DNA of 15,966 bases from Clostridiales bacterium (GCA_004556205.1 SFIL01000032.1:1-15966), one strand, 5' to 3'; counted from the stretch's first letter, positions 6,817 through 14,462 are shown. Notes: generated from the sequence alone by a model not told the origin. Numbers and translations are program-made.

Positions 6817-7698
6817 TTACAGCAGCTTCGCGCCTTCGGTGTCGAGGCGGAGGGCTAAGACCTGCCAATTCGGAAGCGCCTGCGGCAGTCTTGCCTGCAA
6901 GCGCTCGCCGACCTCGTCGTTATCCGCGATGCACAGGCAGGTCGGGCCTGCGCCGGAGATGCAGAACGCCGTCACGCCGCACTCCCGCGCCGTCTGCTCG
7001 GCAAGGTCGATGCCCTCGATCAGGCCTCTGCGGTACGGCTGGTGCAGACGGTCATCCAGCGCCAGCGCAATCATCTCCGTATCTGCCGTCTCCAAGGCTC
7101 TGAGCAGCAGCGCCGCGTGAGAGACATTAAACACCGCGTCGGCAAACGGCACGCGCTGCGGCAGCACCGACCGTGCAAGCTGGGTGCTTAACGGGAAATC
7201 CGGCACGAGCGCCAAAAAGCGAAGCTTGTCCGACAGCGGAAAACGCGCTGTCACGGGGCGTCCCTCGCGCATGAGGCTCGCGGTCATGCCGCCGTAGAGC
7301 GCGGGCGCGAGGTTATCGGGGTGTCCCTCGACGACAGTGCAGAGCCGCAGCATCTCGTCCTTATCCAAGGGCGAGCCGTGCAGGGCGTTTGCCGCCATCA
7401 TGCCGCCGATGATCATGGCCGACGACGAGCCGAGTCCCCGGCAGACCGGGATATGCGCGTCGATGTCCAGCCGCAGCGGCTCCGGCTCCATACCCAGCGC
7501 CTCCATCGCGTAGCGGTAGGCGACAACGGAGAGATTGTCACGGTTGCGGAATTCCTCGGGACAGCCGAAGATCTCCAGCCCGCCCGAGATCGTTTCAAAG
7601 GTATAGGTATTATAAAGCGCCAGCGCGCAGCCGAAGGAGTCAAAGCCCGGGCCTAAATTCGCGCTCGTCGCGGGTACGCGCACCGTTACTCGTCCCAT
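6817..7698 (-). CDS. thrB: Homoserine kinase
   Basis: This 293-residue GHMP-family kinase phosphorylates L-homoserine with ATP to O-phosphohomoserine, the substrate of ThrC. Motifs are the N-terminal PATSANLGPGFDSFG (9-23), the ATP-binding loop IPVCRGLGSSSA (83-94), EGHPDN (124-129), and the C-terminal SGAGPT (248-253). The length is typical for the family (about 290-310). Its ATG lies inside the end of thrC (13-base overlap) and its ribosome binding site GGAGGA is within the thrC coding sequence, so the two are translated from one message. Expression should follow the thrC promoter near 9179-9207. Confidence 0.95.
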   Translation of the reverse strand: MGRVTVRVPATSANLGPGFDSFGCALALYNTYTFETISGGLEIFGCPEEFRNRDNLSVVAYRYAMEALGMEPEPLRLDIDAHIPVCRGLGSSSAMIIGGMMAANALHGSPLDKDEMLRLCTVVEGHPDNLAPALYGGMTASLMREGRPVTARFPLSDKLRFLALVPDFPLSTQLARSVLPQRVPFADAVFNVSHAALLLRALETADTEMIALALDDRLHQPYRRGLIEGIDLAEQTARECGVTAFCISGAGPTCLCIADNDEVGERLQARLPQALPNWQVLALRLDTEGAKLL

Positions 7699-9137
7699 TG
7701 CCGCATCCTCCTTTGCACATACGCCTGCATCTCCTCGCGGTCGATCACGTCGCGATGCAGAATCGGCAGCTTTTGCAGCCGCGCCAAATTCGGCGGGACC
7801 GGCACGCCCGTCAGCTCGTTTAAGCGGAACATGACGTCAAATTCCGTCCCGCTCGTGTCGCCGCCGACTGCGGAGAGGACTGCCGTCGGGAATTTATACG
7901 GCGACGCCGTGGACAGCACGACCACGGGCGTGTCCGTTTGGTAGCCCTCCGCCACGCGCCACGCGACCGCCGTGTGCGTATCCATGAGATAGTGCTCGGT
8001 TTTCCAGACCTTACCGATTGTCTCCATCGTCTGCGCATCGTCGCAGCAGCCATAGGCAAACTCCGCGTGCAGCTTGGAAAGGAGGCTGTCCGAGACAGTG
8101 TAGCAGCCGTTTTCCGTCAAGCTGCGCATATAGCCCGCGACCTCGTCCTCGTTCTCGGTCAGAAGCCACAGGAGCCGCTCCAAATTGCTCGAGACGAGAA
8201 TGTCCATCGACGGGGAGATCGTCTTATAAAACGGGCGGCGGCGGTCATAGGTGCCCGTGCGCAGGAAGTCCGTCAGGACGTCGTTGCGGTTGGACGCGCA
8301 GACGAGCTTTCCGACGGGAAGTCCCATGCGCTTGGCGAGGTAGCCCGCCAAAATATCGCCGAAATTGCCCGTCGGCACGACGAAATCCACTTTGTCTCCG
8401 CAGGCAACGCGCCCCGCCTTGAGCAAATCGGCATACGCTTTATAATAGTATACGACCTGCGGCGCAAGTCTGCCGATGTTGATGGAGTTCGCGGACGAGA
8501 GGCGCACGCCGCAGTTTTCCTTTACGCCGGCGGCAAAAATCTCCTTTACGCCGGTCTGTGTGTCGTCAAAATTGCCGCGCACGGCGCACACGCGGACGTT
8601 CGCGCCCGCCTGTGAGATCATCTGTTTTTTCTGCACCTCGGAGACGCCGTTTTCGGGATAAAAGACGATGATTTTCGTCCCCGGCACGTCGCAGAAGCCC
8701 GCGAGCGCCGCCTTGCCCGTGTCGCCCGAGGTAGCGGTCAGAATCAGAATCTCGTCCGTCACGCCCTCCCGCTCGCGCGCCGCCGTGATGAGCTGCGGGA
8801 GCATCGAAAGCGCGACATCCTTAAATGCCGAGGTCGGCCCGCGGAACAGCTCGAGGACATAACGACCGCCGACGGGCACCAGCGGCGTCAATTCCTCCGT
8901 CTCGAATTTTCCCGCGTAGGCGCGGCGCACCAACGCGCCCATGTCCCGAAAATCGGGCAGGAGCGCAGATAAAATTTTCTCCGCCATGCCGAGCGTATCC
9001 AGCCGAAGGACGCTATGTACGTCAAAATCAACAGGCGGACGCGCAACATACAGCCCGCCGTCGGGCGCAAGTCCGCGCAAAACCGCTTCGGCGGAGCCTG
9101 CGCGCAGTTTTTTATCCCGTGTGCTTTGATATTCCAT
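7686..9137 (-). CDS. thrC: Threonine synthase
   Basis: This PLP enzyme converts O-phosphohomoserine to threonine. I place the start at 9137 (MEYQSTRDKKLRAG), giving 483 residues, because that matches the family N-terminus. The longer reading, to 9269, would run through the divergent promoter region and into the hom leader. Motifs are APDGGLYV (24-31), GPTSAFKD with the PLP-binding Lys (K106), TSGDTGKAAL (136-145), and TGNFGD for PLP phosphate binding (256-261). The length fits the long bacterial/fungal type of ThrC (about 450-520) rather than the short plant-like type. The ribosome binding site is weak (GGTGG, six bases from ATG). It overlaps thrB downstream and diverges from hom. Confidence 0.95.
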   Translation of the reverse strand: MEYQSTRDKKLRAGSAEAVLRGLAPDGGLYVARPPVDFDVHSVLRLDTLGMAEKILSALLPDFRDMGALVRRAYAGKFETEELTPLVPVGGRYVLELFRGPTSAFKDVALSMLPQLITAAREREGVTDEILILTATSGDTGKAALAGFCDVPGTKIIVFYPENGVSEVQKKQMISQAGANVRVCAVRGNFDDTQTGVKEIFAAGVKENCGVRLSSANSINIGRLAPQVVYYYKAYADLLKAGRVACGDKVDFVVPTGNFGDILAGYLAKRMGLPVGKLVCASNRNDVLTDFLRTGTYDRRRPFYKTISPSMDILVSSNLERLLWLLTENEDEVAGYMRSLTENGCYTVSDSLLSKLHAEFAYGCCDDAQTMETIGKVWKTEHYLMDTHTAVAWRVAEGYQTDTPVVVLSTASPYKFPTAVLSAVGGDTSGTEFDVMFRLNELTGVPVPPNLARLQKLPILHRDVIDREEMQAYVQRRMRQWDE

Positions 9138-9159
9138 AGAAAACCACCAATCTTTTTTC

Positions 9160-9188
9160 TTGCGTTTTTCTAAAGTATATGATATACT
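9160..9188 (+). promoter_or_regulatory. Promoter for hom (and probably lysC)
   Basis: On the plus strand there is TTGCGT (9160-9165), a 17-base spacer, and TATACT (9183-9188), a good sigma-A match with five of six in the -10. The predicted transcription start is near 9195, with a leader of about 60 bases that contains a hairpin. Confidence 0.6.
9174..9188. promoter_or_regulatory. Perfect palindrome over both divergent -10 elements, operator candidate
   Basis: AGTATAT-G-ATATACT is a perfect inverted repeat centred on 9181. It covers the complete -10 of hom and of thrC, so one bound dimer could block both transcripts. Part of the symmetry could simply come from two overlapping AT-rich -10 boxes. 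No regulator gene is adjacent. Confidence 0.45.
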
Positions 9189-9207
9189 GTTTTTCAGAAA
9201 AATGCAA
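9179..9207 (-). promoter_or_regulatory. Promoter for thrC-thrB
   Basis: On the minus strand there is TTGCAT (9202-9207), a 17-base spacer, and TATCAT (9179-9184), four and five matches of six to the sigma-A consensus. The predicted start of transcription is near 9172, leaving a leader of about 35 bases to the thrC ATG at 9137. The -10 overlaps the hom promoter's -10 on the other strand. Confidence 0.6.
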
Positions 9208-9233
9208 GTGTTTTTCTCACGCGGACACTTGCA
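9203..9233 (+). other. Inverted repeat/hairpin in the hom leader
   Basis: TGCAAGTGT (9203-9211) pairs perfectly with ACACTTGCA (9225-9233) around a 13-base loop. It lies in the predicted hom leader, ending seven bases before the AAGAAGG ribosome binding site. Its left arm also overlaps the thrC -35. It has no T-run, so it is not an obvious terminator. It may be a second operator or an RNA stem that tunes hom translation. Confidence 0.5.
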
Positions 9234-9255
9234 CACGAAAGAAGGGGCATTTGAG

Positions 9256-10407
9256 ATGAAAAAAACCATGCGGATCGCCCTGCTCGGCCTCGGAACGGTC
9301 GGCTTTGGCGTATATGAATTTGTACGGACACGTCAGGATATGGAGCTTGCCTGCGCTCTCAGTCTCGTCGTACCCGAGGGCGTGACCTGCCCGATCGCGA
9401 AGAACATTGACGAGATTCTCCGCGACGAAAGCATTGATACCGTCGTCGAGGTCATCGGCGGTCTGCATCCGGCGTATGAGTTTGTCAAGGGCGCGCTGTC
9501 TGCGGGCAAAAATGTCGTCACGGCGAACAAGCTCCTCATCGCCGCGCACTACCGCGAGCTGGTGACGCTTGCCGCGGAAAAGGGCGTCGCCCTGCGCTGC
9601 ACGGCGGCTGCCGGCGGCGGCATCCCCTGGCTGACAAGCTTGGAGCGCACGGCGGCGCAGGAACCGGTCATCCGCATCAGCGGCATCATGAACGGCACGA
9701 CAAATTTCATTCTCGACACCATGCATCGCACGGGCGGCAGCTTCGCGGACGCTTTGCTGGAGGCGCAGCGCCTGGGCTACGCCGAGGCGAATCCCGCCGA
9801 CGACCTGAACGGCGCGGATATTCGCCGCAAGCTCGTCATCTCCTCGAACATCGCCTACGGCTGCGTTTTGGACGAAGCCGAGGTCGCCACGGAGGGCATC
9901 GAGCATATCAAGGGCACGGACATTGCTGTATTTAAGCGCATGAACCGCGTATGCAAGCTGATTGCCGCCTCCCGTAAGCTCGAAAACGGCGTCGCGGCGT
10001 ATATTGAGCCTGCGCTCGTCCCGCCCGCCATGCCCGAGTCCGCGATCCCGCAGAACTACAATCTGATCTCCCTCACGGGCGAACATATCGGCAAGCAGAG
10101 CTTCTACGGGCAGGGCGCGGGACGGTATCCCACGGCATATAATGTACTGCAGGACTGCGTGGACATCAGCCGCGGCGTCACGGCGTTCTACACCGACCGC
10201 CTGAACGAGGCGCACGTGGACAATTCCTCGATCAAGCGGCAGTATTATATCCGCACGGACGGCATGGACAAATGGCTGCAATCCCATGTTGACAAAATTC
10301 TCGACTGCGGTATAATAACGGATGAAGTGTCCGTGACAGAAATACACGCATGGGCAAAAGAGCGTCGGCAGAGCGACCCGGGCTGCTTCTTCGCGTCGCT
10401 GCGATAA
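9256..10407 (+). CDS. hom: Homoserine dehydrogenase (no ACT domain)
   Basis: Cytoplasmic NAD(P)H enzyme reducing aspartate semialdehyde to homoserine, the branch step toward threonine and methionine. The start at 9256 follows an AAGAAGGGG site and gives 383 residues. An earlier in-frame Met at 9160 lies within the promoter and is rejected. Motifs are GLGTVG for the nucleotide-binding fold (11-16), TANK (89-92), GGIPW, IMNGTTNFIL (144-153), and the catalytic stretch EANPADDLNGADIRRK (177-192) with D188 and K192. Many family members carry a C-terminal ACT domain and are 400-430 residues long. This one ends shortly after the catalytic domain (SLTGEHIGKQSFYGQGAG), so threonine feedback through an ACT domain is not expected. 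It is followed 66 bases on by lysC. Confidence 0.93.
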   Translation: MKKTMRIALLGLGTVGFGVYEFVRTRQDMELACALSLVVPEGVTCPIAKNIDEILRDESIDTVVEVIGGLHPAYEFVKGALSAGKNVVTANKLLIAAHYRELVTLAAEKGVALRCTAAAGGGIPWLTSLERTAAQEPVIRISGIMNGTTNFILDTMHRTGGSFADALLEAQRLGYAEANPADDLNGADIRRKLVISSNIAYGCVLDEAEVATEGIEHIKGTDIAVFKRMNRVCKLIAASRKLENGVAAYIEPALVPPAMPESAIPQNYNLISLTGEHIGKQSFYGQGAGRYPTAYNVLQDCVDISRGVTAFYTDRLNEAHVDNSSIKRQYYIRTDGMDKWLQSHVDKILDCGIITDEVSVTEIHAWAKERRQSDPGCFFASLR

Positions 10408-10473
10408 GCCGCGCCGGCGGATCGCGCCCTGCAAAATACTCTCCCGCGATTTTATATATAAAAGGAGTTCTGA

Positions 10474-11793
10474 ATGTTAAAGGTCTTGAAATTCGGCGGT
10501 ACCTCGATGGCAGATGCCGACCAGTACCGCAAAATCCGTGATATTGTGCGCAGCGACCCCGCGAGGCGCATCGTGGTCGTGTCCGCCGCAGGAAAACGTT
10601 TTTCCGACGACAACAAGATCACCGATCTGCTGTATCTGTGCTACGCACACCTGCAGTACGGCGTCTCCTGCGACAGCATCTACGCAATGGTGCGTGAGCG
10701 CTACTGCTCCATCCGCGACGAGCTGGGCCTGCAGACCGATTTGGAGGGAGAATTCGCCGCTCTGCGCGAAAAAATGGAGCACGGCATCTCCCGCGAGGAG
10801 CTGGTTTCGCGCGGCGAATATTTTTCCGCGCTGTTAATGGCGGAGTTCCTCGGCTTCCGCTTCATCGACGCGACGAGCTGGCTGTTCTTCCACTATGACG
10901 GCACGGTCGATCAGGAGAAGTCCTATGCCGCGCTGTGTGCGCTGGTGGGAGAGGACGGCTGCGCCGTCATCCCGGGCTTCTACGGCCTGATGCCCGACGG
11001 CAAGATCCGCACGTTGACGCGCGGCGGCTCGGACATCACGGGCGCGCTTGCCGCCGCCGCACTGAACGCGGATGTCTACGAAAACTGGACGGACGTATCG
11101 GGCATTTTGATGGCAGACCCGCGCATCGTCGAAAATCCGAAGCCCATCGAACGCGCCACCTATTCCGAGCTGCGCCAGCTCTCCTACAGCGGCGCGCAGG
11201 TGCTGCATGAGATGACCGTTTTCCCCGTGCGGGAGAAGAATATCCCGTTGAATATCCGAAATACCAACGACCCGTCTCACCCGGGCACCCTCGTCAGCGA
11301 GGAGTTCCATGAGCCGCGCAATATGCAGAAGGGCTTTATCACGGGCATCGCGGGCAAGCGGGATTTTTCCATCGTCACCATCTCCAAAAAGGGCATGGCA
11401 GGCGCGGTCGGAACGCTCCGCGCGATCGTCGAGGTGTTCGAAAACAACACCGTTCCCATCTGCTACACCCCGACCGGCATTGATGTGCTCTCCCTCGTCG
11501 TGCCGACGGAAAAGCTCGCCCCGCACCAGTATTCCATCATGGACGATCTGCGCAGCGAGGTGCGGCCCGACAGCATCAAGGTCACGGATAACATTGCCAT
11601 CATTGCAGTCGTCGGCAGAAAAATGGCGTACCGCGCAGGTACATCGGGCAAAATTTTTGCCGCCCTCGGCGAGCAGGGCATCAATATCCGCATGATCTCG
11701 CAGGGTCCCGACGAGCTGAACATTCTCGTCGGCGTGGACAACAAGGACTACGCAGAAACCATCCGCGTGCTGTATAACGCGTTTGTGAAATAG
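10474..11793 (+). CDS. lysC: Aspartate kinase, monofunctional, with C-terminal ACT domains
   Basis: This 439-residue enzyme phosphorylates aspartate, the first step to threonine, lysine and methionine. The kinase domain has KFGGTSMADA (6-15), SAAGKR, VSRGEYFSA (111-119), TRGGSDITGALAA (182-194) and WTDVSGILMADPR (205-217). The C-terminus from about 297 contains two ACT-like units (SIVTISKKGMAGAVGTLRAI; IAIIAVVGRKMAYRAG), the usual site of lysine or threonine feedback. AAAGGAG lies seven bases before the ATG. The 66-base gap after hom contains the palindrome TTTTATATATAAAA (10450-10463) just before the ribosome binding site but no clear terminator, so it is probably co-transcribed with hom. 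Which amino acid inhibits it cannot be read from the sequence. Confidence 0.94.
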   Translation: MLKVLKFGGTSMADADQYRKIRDIVRSDPARRIVVVSAAGKRFSDDNKITDLLYLCYAHLQYGVSCDSIYAMVRERYCSIRDELGLQTDLEGEFAALREKMEHGISREELVSRGEYFSALLMAEFLGFRFIDATSWLFFHYDGTVDQEKSYAALCALVGEDGCAVIPGFYGLMPDGKIRTLTRGGSDITGALAAAALNADVYENWTDVSGILMADPRIVENPKPIERATYSELRQLSYSGAQVLHEMTVFPVREKNIPLNIRNTNDPSHPGTLVSEEFHEPRNMQKGFITGIAGKRDFSIVTISKKGMAGAVGTLRAIVEVFENNTVPICYTPTGIDVLSLVVPTEKLAPHQYSIMDDLRSEVRPDSIKVTDNIAIIAVVGRKMAYRAGTSGKIFAALGEQGINIRMISQGPDELNILVGVDNKDYAETIRVLYNAFVK

Positions 11794-11812
11794 AATTTTG
11801 CACCCTTCGAAC

Positions 11813-12000
11813 TTGTAGCGCGCGGCATCCCTGACGCGCCTTAGCAGGGCTTCAGTGAACAGTGAATCGTGAATAACGAAGGAGCGCTCCGCGCGGATTG
11901 TAAATCGCATACAGGTTTCCTTTCCTGCCATTGCGAGGAGCGAAGCGACGTGGCAATCTATATAGCTGTCCACAGACTGCAACCTATTCACCATTCACTT
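11813..12000. repeat. Composite palindromic intergenic element, copy 3
   Basis: It starts 20 bases after lysC and contains the shared 28-base module (11813-11840), the GTGAACAGTGAATCGTGAAT run (11854-11873), the palindrome GGAGCGCTCC (11881-11890), an ATTGC/GCAAT-bounded hairpin (11930-11957), and a closing TATTCACCATTCACTT (11985-12000) that mirrors the left run. It has every module seen in the other copies, so it is the most complete one. No coding potential is seen. Confidence 0.75.
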
Positions 12001-12037
12001 ATCCATAAACTAACCTAACAGAAATGAGGCGTATATC

Positions 12038-13042
12038 ATGAAGCAATACAAACTCGGTATTCTCGGCGCGACCGGCGCGGTCGGCAGAGAGATGATGAAA
12101 ATTCTTGCGGAGCGCAAATTCCCCATCAGCGAGCTGCACCTTTTCGCAAGCAAGCGCAGTGCCGGCAAGGTCATCGAATGGCAGGGCAAGCCCGTGCAGA
12201 TCGAGGAGGCGTGCGAAACGGCATTCGAGGGTCTGGACATCGTCCTCGGCGCGGCGGAAGCCGATATTGCCAAGGAGATGGCGCCGCATATCGTCAAGGC
12301 GGGTGCGGTCTTCGTCGATAACTCCTCTGCGTTCCGTCTGGAGCGCGATGTGCCGCTGATTGTCCCCGAAATCAACCCCGAGGACGCGAAAAACCATCAC
12401 GGCATCCTTTCGAATCCCAACTGCTCGACTATTATCACGGTCACGGCGGTCAACGCCCTCAACGCGATCTCCCCCATCCGTTCAATGACCGCCTCAACCT
12501 ATCAGGCGGTTTCCGGCGCCGGTGCGGGCGGCCCGTTGGAGCTTGCCGAGGAGGTCGAGGCTCTGCGCACGGGCAGACCCGTCGAGCCGAAGGTCTTTAC
12601 CCATCAGATTGCCTATAACCTCATCCCGCAGATCGGCGGCGAGCAGTTTGAGGGCTACACGAGCGAGGAAATGAAGATGCAGAATGAGGGCAGAAAAATT
12701 ATGCACCTGCCCGATCTGCGCGTGAGCTGCACCTGCGTCCGCGTCCCCGTCGTGCGCAGTCACTCGATCTCCGTGTCGCTGCATTTTGACCGCCCGATCT
12801 CCGTCAAGGAGGCGCGCGCCGCAATTGCGAAGGCGCCCGGCTGCCGCCTTGTCGATGATTTGGCAAAGCACGAATATCCGATGCCGCTCGACACGTCCGA
12901 TCAGGACATCGTGTTCGTCGGGCGCATCCGTCCCGACCTCACGGACGACAACGGTCTGTGCCTGTGGTGCTGCGGTGACCAAGTCCGCAAGGGCGCGGCA
13001 ACCAACACCGTCCAGATCGCGGAATTGCTGATTGAAAAATAA
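12038..13042 (+). CDS. asd: Aspartate-semialdehyde dehydrogenase
   Basis: This 334-residue NADPH enzyme reduces aspartyl phosphate to aspartate semialdehyde, between LysC and Hom. Motifs are LGILGATGAVG for NADP binding (6-16), FVDNSSAFR (92-100), the catalytic Cys in SNPNCST (C129), STYQAVSGAGAGG (153-165), RVPVVRSHS with the catalytic His (H242), and GAATNTVQIAE near the end. The length is typical (330-370). The ribosome binding site is weak (TGAGG, eight bases from ATG). A repeat element of about 190 bases separates it from lysC, so it may have its own promoter or depend on read-through; I see no clear promoter. A strong terminator lies about 150 bases downstream. Confidence 0.95.
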   Translation: MKQYKLGILGATGAVGREMMKILAERKFPISELHLFASKRSAGKVIEWQGKPVQIEEACETAFEGLDIVLGAAEADIAKEMAPHIVKAGAVFVDNSSAFRLERDVPLIVPEINPEDAKNHHGILSNPNCSTIITVTAVNALNAISPIRSMTASTYQAVSGAGAGGPLELAEEVEALRTGRPVEPKVFTHQIAYNLIPQIGGEQFEGYTSEEMKMQNEGRKIMHLPDLRVSCTCVRVPVVRSHSISVSLHFDRPISVKEARAAIAKAPGCRLVDDLAKHEYPMPLDTSDQDIVFVGRIRPDLTDDNGLCLWCCGDQVRKGAATNTVQIAELLIEK

Positions 13043-13193
13043 AGGAAGCTTTGAATCAATCCGCAAGAGCGGTCAGCACAAGATTTCGGCGCATACTTTG
13101 TGTATTTCAAGATTTTCAAACCGAAAAGTTGGGACAAAAGACCCGCTGTCCGCCGCTGCTGATTTGTTCAAAGGTATCAAACGCTTCCATATA

Positions 13194-13229
13194 AAACGGC
13201 AGCCGCCCGAGCTTGGGCGGCTGCCGTTT
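13194..13229. terminator. Bidirectional Rho-independent terminator between asd and the GtrA-family gene
   Basis: A perfect 15-bp stem (13194-13208 with 13215-13229, core CGGCAGCCGCCC) with the 6-base loop GAGCTT. On the plus strand it ends in TTTCTTATTT, serving asd; on the minus strand in TTTTATAT, serving the GtrA-family gene, whose stop is 10 bases away. The stretch 13043-13190 between asd and the stem shows no gene or other signal. Confidence 0.92.
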
Positions 13230-13238
13230 CTTATTTCC

Positions 13239-13724
13239 TCATTCATTTCGTTTCCTTCGCCTTTTTGCATGGTCAAAGCGGTCGCTGAAGACAAAGTACC
13301 GCTGGCCGAAGTAGTTCAGCAGCGCGTAGGCGAACGCGCCGACCGTCATCTCGCAGTTGCCGCTGATCATCTCCTGCGAATCACCGCCGAAGGAGAAGAA
13401 CGCCCGCACGCCCGCCGAACGCAGCATTGCGCTGCCCAGCAGCGGCGCGACAACATAGTAGGACAGCAGATAGCACACGAGCACATCAATCACGAAACGC
13501 AGAAGCTGCCGCAGGGTCGTTCGATGTGTAGGAAAGAGGATATAGCGGCACGACAGATACCAGATCAGGCTGCCGAGGCCGTAGTTGACGAGCGGCGCAA
13601 TGTGCTCGCTGAAGCCGCAGACGTTGAACAGAAAGAACATCAACGCCGTGCAGAAGATGAAATTGAGAACGCCGATGACCAAATACAGCACAAGCGTACG
13701 GTCAAAGAGCTTCCTGATCTTCAT
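13239..13724 (-). CDS. GtrA-family membrane protein
   Basis: A 161-residue integral membrane protein with four predicted membrane segments (about 11-33, 41-62, 75-97 and 125-146) and a basic C-terminus (HAKRRRKRNE). The features typical of GtrA/PF04138 are the N-terminal LVLYLVIGVLNFIFCTALMF, the NYGLGSLIWYLSCRYILF stretch, and the final ALLNYFGQRYFVF. Family members are thought to move lipid-linked sugars across the membrane or support cell-wall or O-antigen glycosylation. No glycosyltransferase is adjacent, so the substrate is unknown. It has its own near-consensus promoter and a strong terminator, and so forms a single-gene unit. The ribosome binding site is poor (GGTGA before ATG). Confidence 0.85.
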   Translation of the reverse strand: MKIRKLFDRTLVLYLVIGVLNFIFCTALMFFLFNVCGFSEHIAPLVNYGLGSLIWYLSCRYILFPTHRTTLRQLLRFVIDVLVCYLLSYYVVAPLLGSAMLRSAGVRAFFSFGGDSQEMISGNCEMTVGAFAYALLNYFGQRYFVFSDRFDHAKRRRKRNE

Positions 13725-13755
13725 AGAATCACCGTTTTATGTCGAAAGTCTTTCT

Positions 13756-13784
13756 ATTATAGCATTCTTTTGGCAGAATATCAA
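13756..13784 (-). promoter_or_regulatory. Promoter for the GtrA-family gene
   Basis: On the minus strand there is TTGATA (13779-13784), a 17-base spacer, and a perfect TATAAT (13756-13761). It starts only about 10 bases after the ktrA stop codon and leaves a leader of about 25 bases. Confidence 0.75.
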
Positions 13785-13793
13785 GAATTTTCT

Positions 13794-14444
13794 TTACGCC
13801 TTTGCCGCGACCTTAAAAACGTCGTCCGACCTGCCGATCACGATGATGTGATCGTCCGGACGGAAGCGGTAGTCCGCGCTGAGGTTGGCGTCGAGCGTCA
13901 GACTGTTTTTGACAGCAATGATATTGATTTGATACTTGCGGCGGATGTTCAGCTCAAGCAGCGTATGCCCTGCCCATGCGGGCAGGATCGGCAGCTCGTA
14001 GATCGAATACTCGTCCGTCAGAGGGACAAAATCGAAGATATTGTTGGCATTATAGCGCACGGCAAGCTTCTCCGCGATGTCCACCTCGGGGTAGACGATC
14101 TCGTCCGCGCCGATAACGCGCAGCAGCTCCGCCTGAATGTCCTGATTGGTCTTGGCGACGACCCGCCGCGCGCCGTGCTTTTTGAGCAGACTCGTCACGA
14201 CCAGCGACGCCTGAAAATCCTCGCCGATGGTGACAAAGCAGATGTCAAAATTATCCACACCGAGGGATTCGATAACCATTTCATTCGTGCAGTCGCAGAT
14301 GCTCGAATTGGTGAAACGGTCACTCAGCGCCTCAATAATCGCGGGATTGTTGTCCACGATCATCACTTCGTTGCCGAGCTGGTGCATTCTTTTCGCAAGA
14401 TGCCGTCCCATACGGCCCATGCCGATAATCAAAACGGATTTCAT
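13794..14444 (-). CDS. ktrA: Potassium uptake regulatory subunit KtrA (TrkA-N/TrkA-C)
   Basis: This 216-residue cytoplasmic subunit assembles as a ring under the KtrB channel and opens it in response to nucleotides. The N-terminal RCK/TrkA-N domain has the Rossmann motif IIGMGRMGRHLA (6-17), an acidic residue for ribose contact in MIVDNNP (D31), ICFVTIGEDFQASLVV, and ARRVVAKTNQDIQAELL. The TrkA-C domain occupies about 140-216 (LNIRRKYQINIIAVKN ... RPDDHIIVIGRSDDV). The length is typical for KtrA. AGGAGG lies upstream of the ATG, and the gene begins 18 bases after the ktrB stop, so the two form an operon. Confidence 0.93.
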   Translation of the reverse strand: MKSVLIIGMGRMGRHLAKRMHQLGNEVMIVDNNPAIIEALSDRFTNSSICDCTNEMVIESLGVDNFDICFVTIGEDFQASLVVTSLLKKHGARRVVAKTNQDIQAELLRVIGADEIVYPEVDIAEKLAVRYNANNIFDFVPLTDEYSIYELPILPAWAGHTLLELNIRRKYQINIIAVKNSLTLDANLSADYRFRPDDHIIVIGRSDDVFKVAAKA

Positions 14445-14462
14445 GTAATCTAAGCCTCCTGT

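Noticed and set aside
9160..9255. N-terminal extension of homoserine dehydrogenase from a Met at 9160
   Set aside because: It includes the hom promoter itself. A good ribosome binding site precedes the Met at 9256, four residues before the conserved Rossmann strand.
9138..9255. Riboswitch or T-box leader for the threonine genes
   Set aside because: The leaders are only about 35 and 60 bases long and lack T-box, lysine or SAM riboswitch motifs.
9138..9269. N-terminal extension of threonine synthase from a Met at 9269
   Set aside because: The extension crosses both divergent promoters and the hom leader. The conserved family N-terminus begins at 9137.
10834..11994. Minus-strand open frame of 386 codons opposite lysC
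   Set aside because: It is antisense to clear aspartate kinase motifs and starts inside a repeat element.
13032..14453. Long plus-strand open frame of 473 codons across the GtrA-family gene and ktrA
   Set aside because: It lies opposite two well-recognised minus-strand genes and crosses the terminator. Its sequence is biased toward Arg, Glu, Asp and Val, as expected of an antisense shadow in GC-rich DNA.
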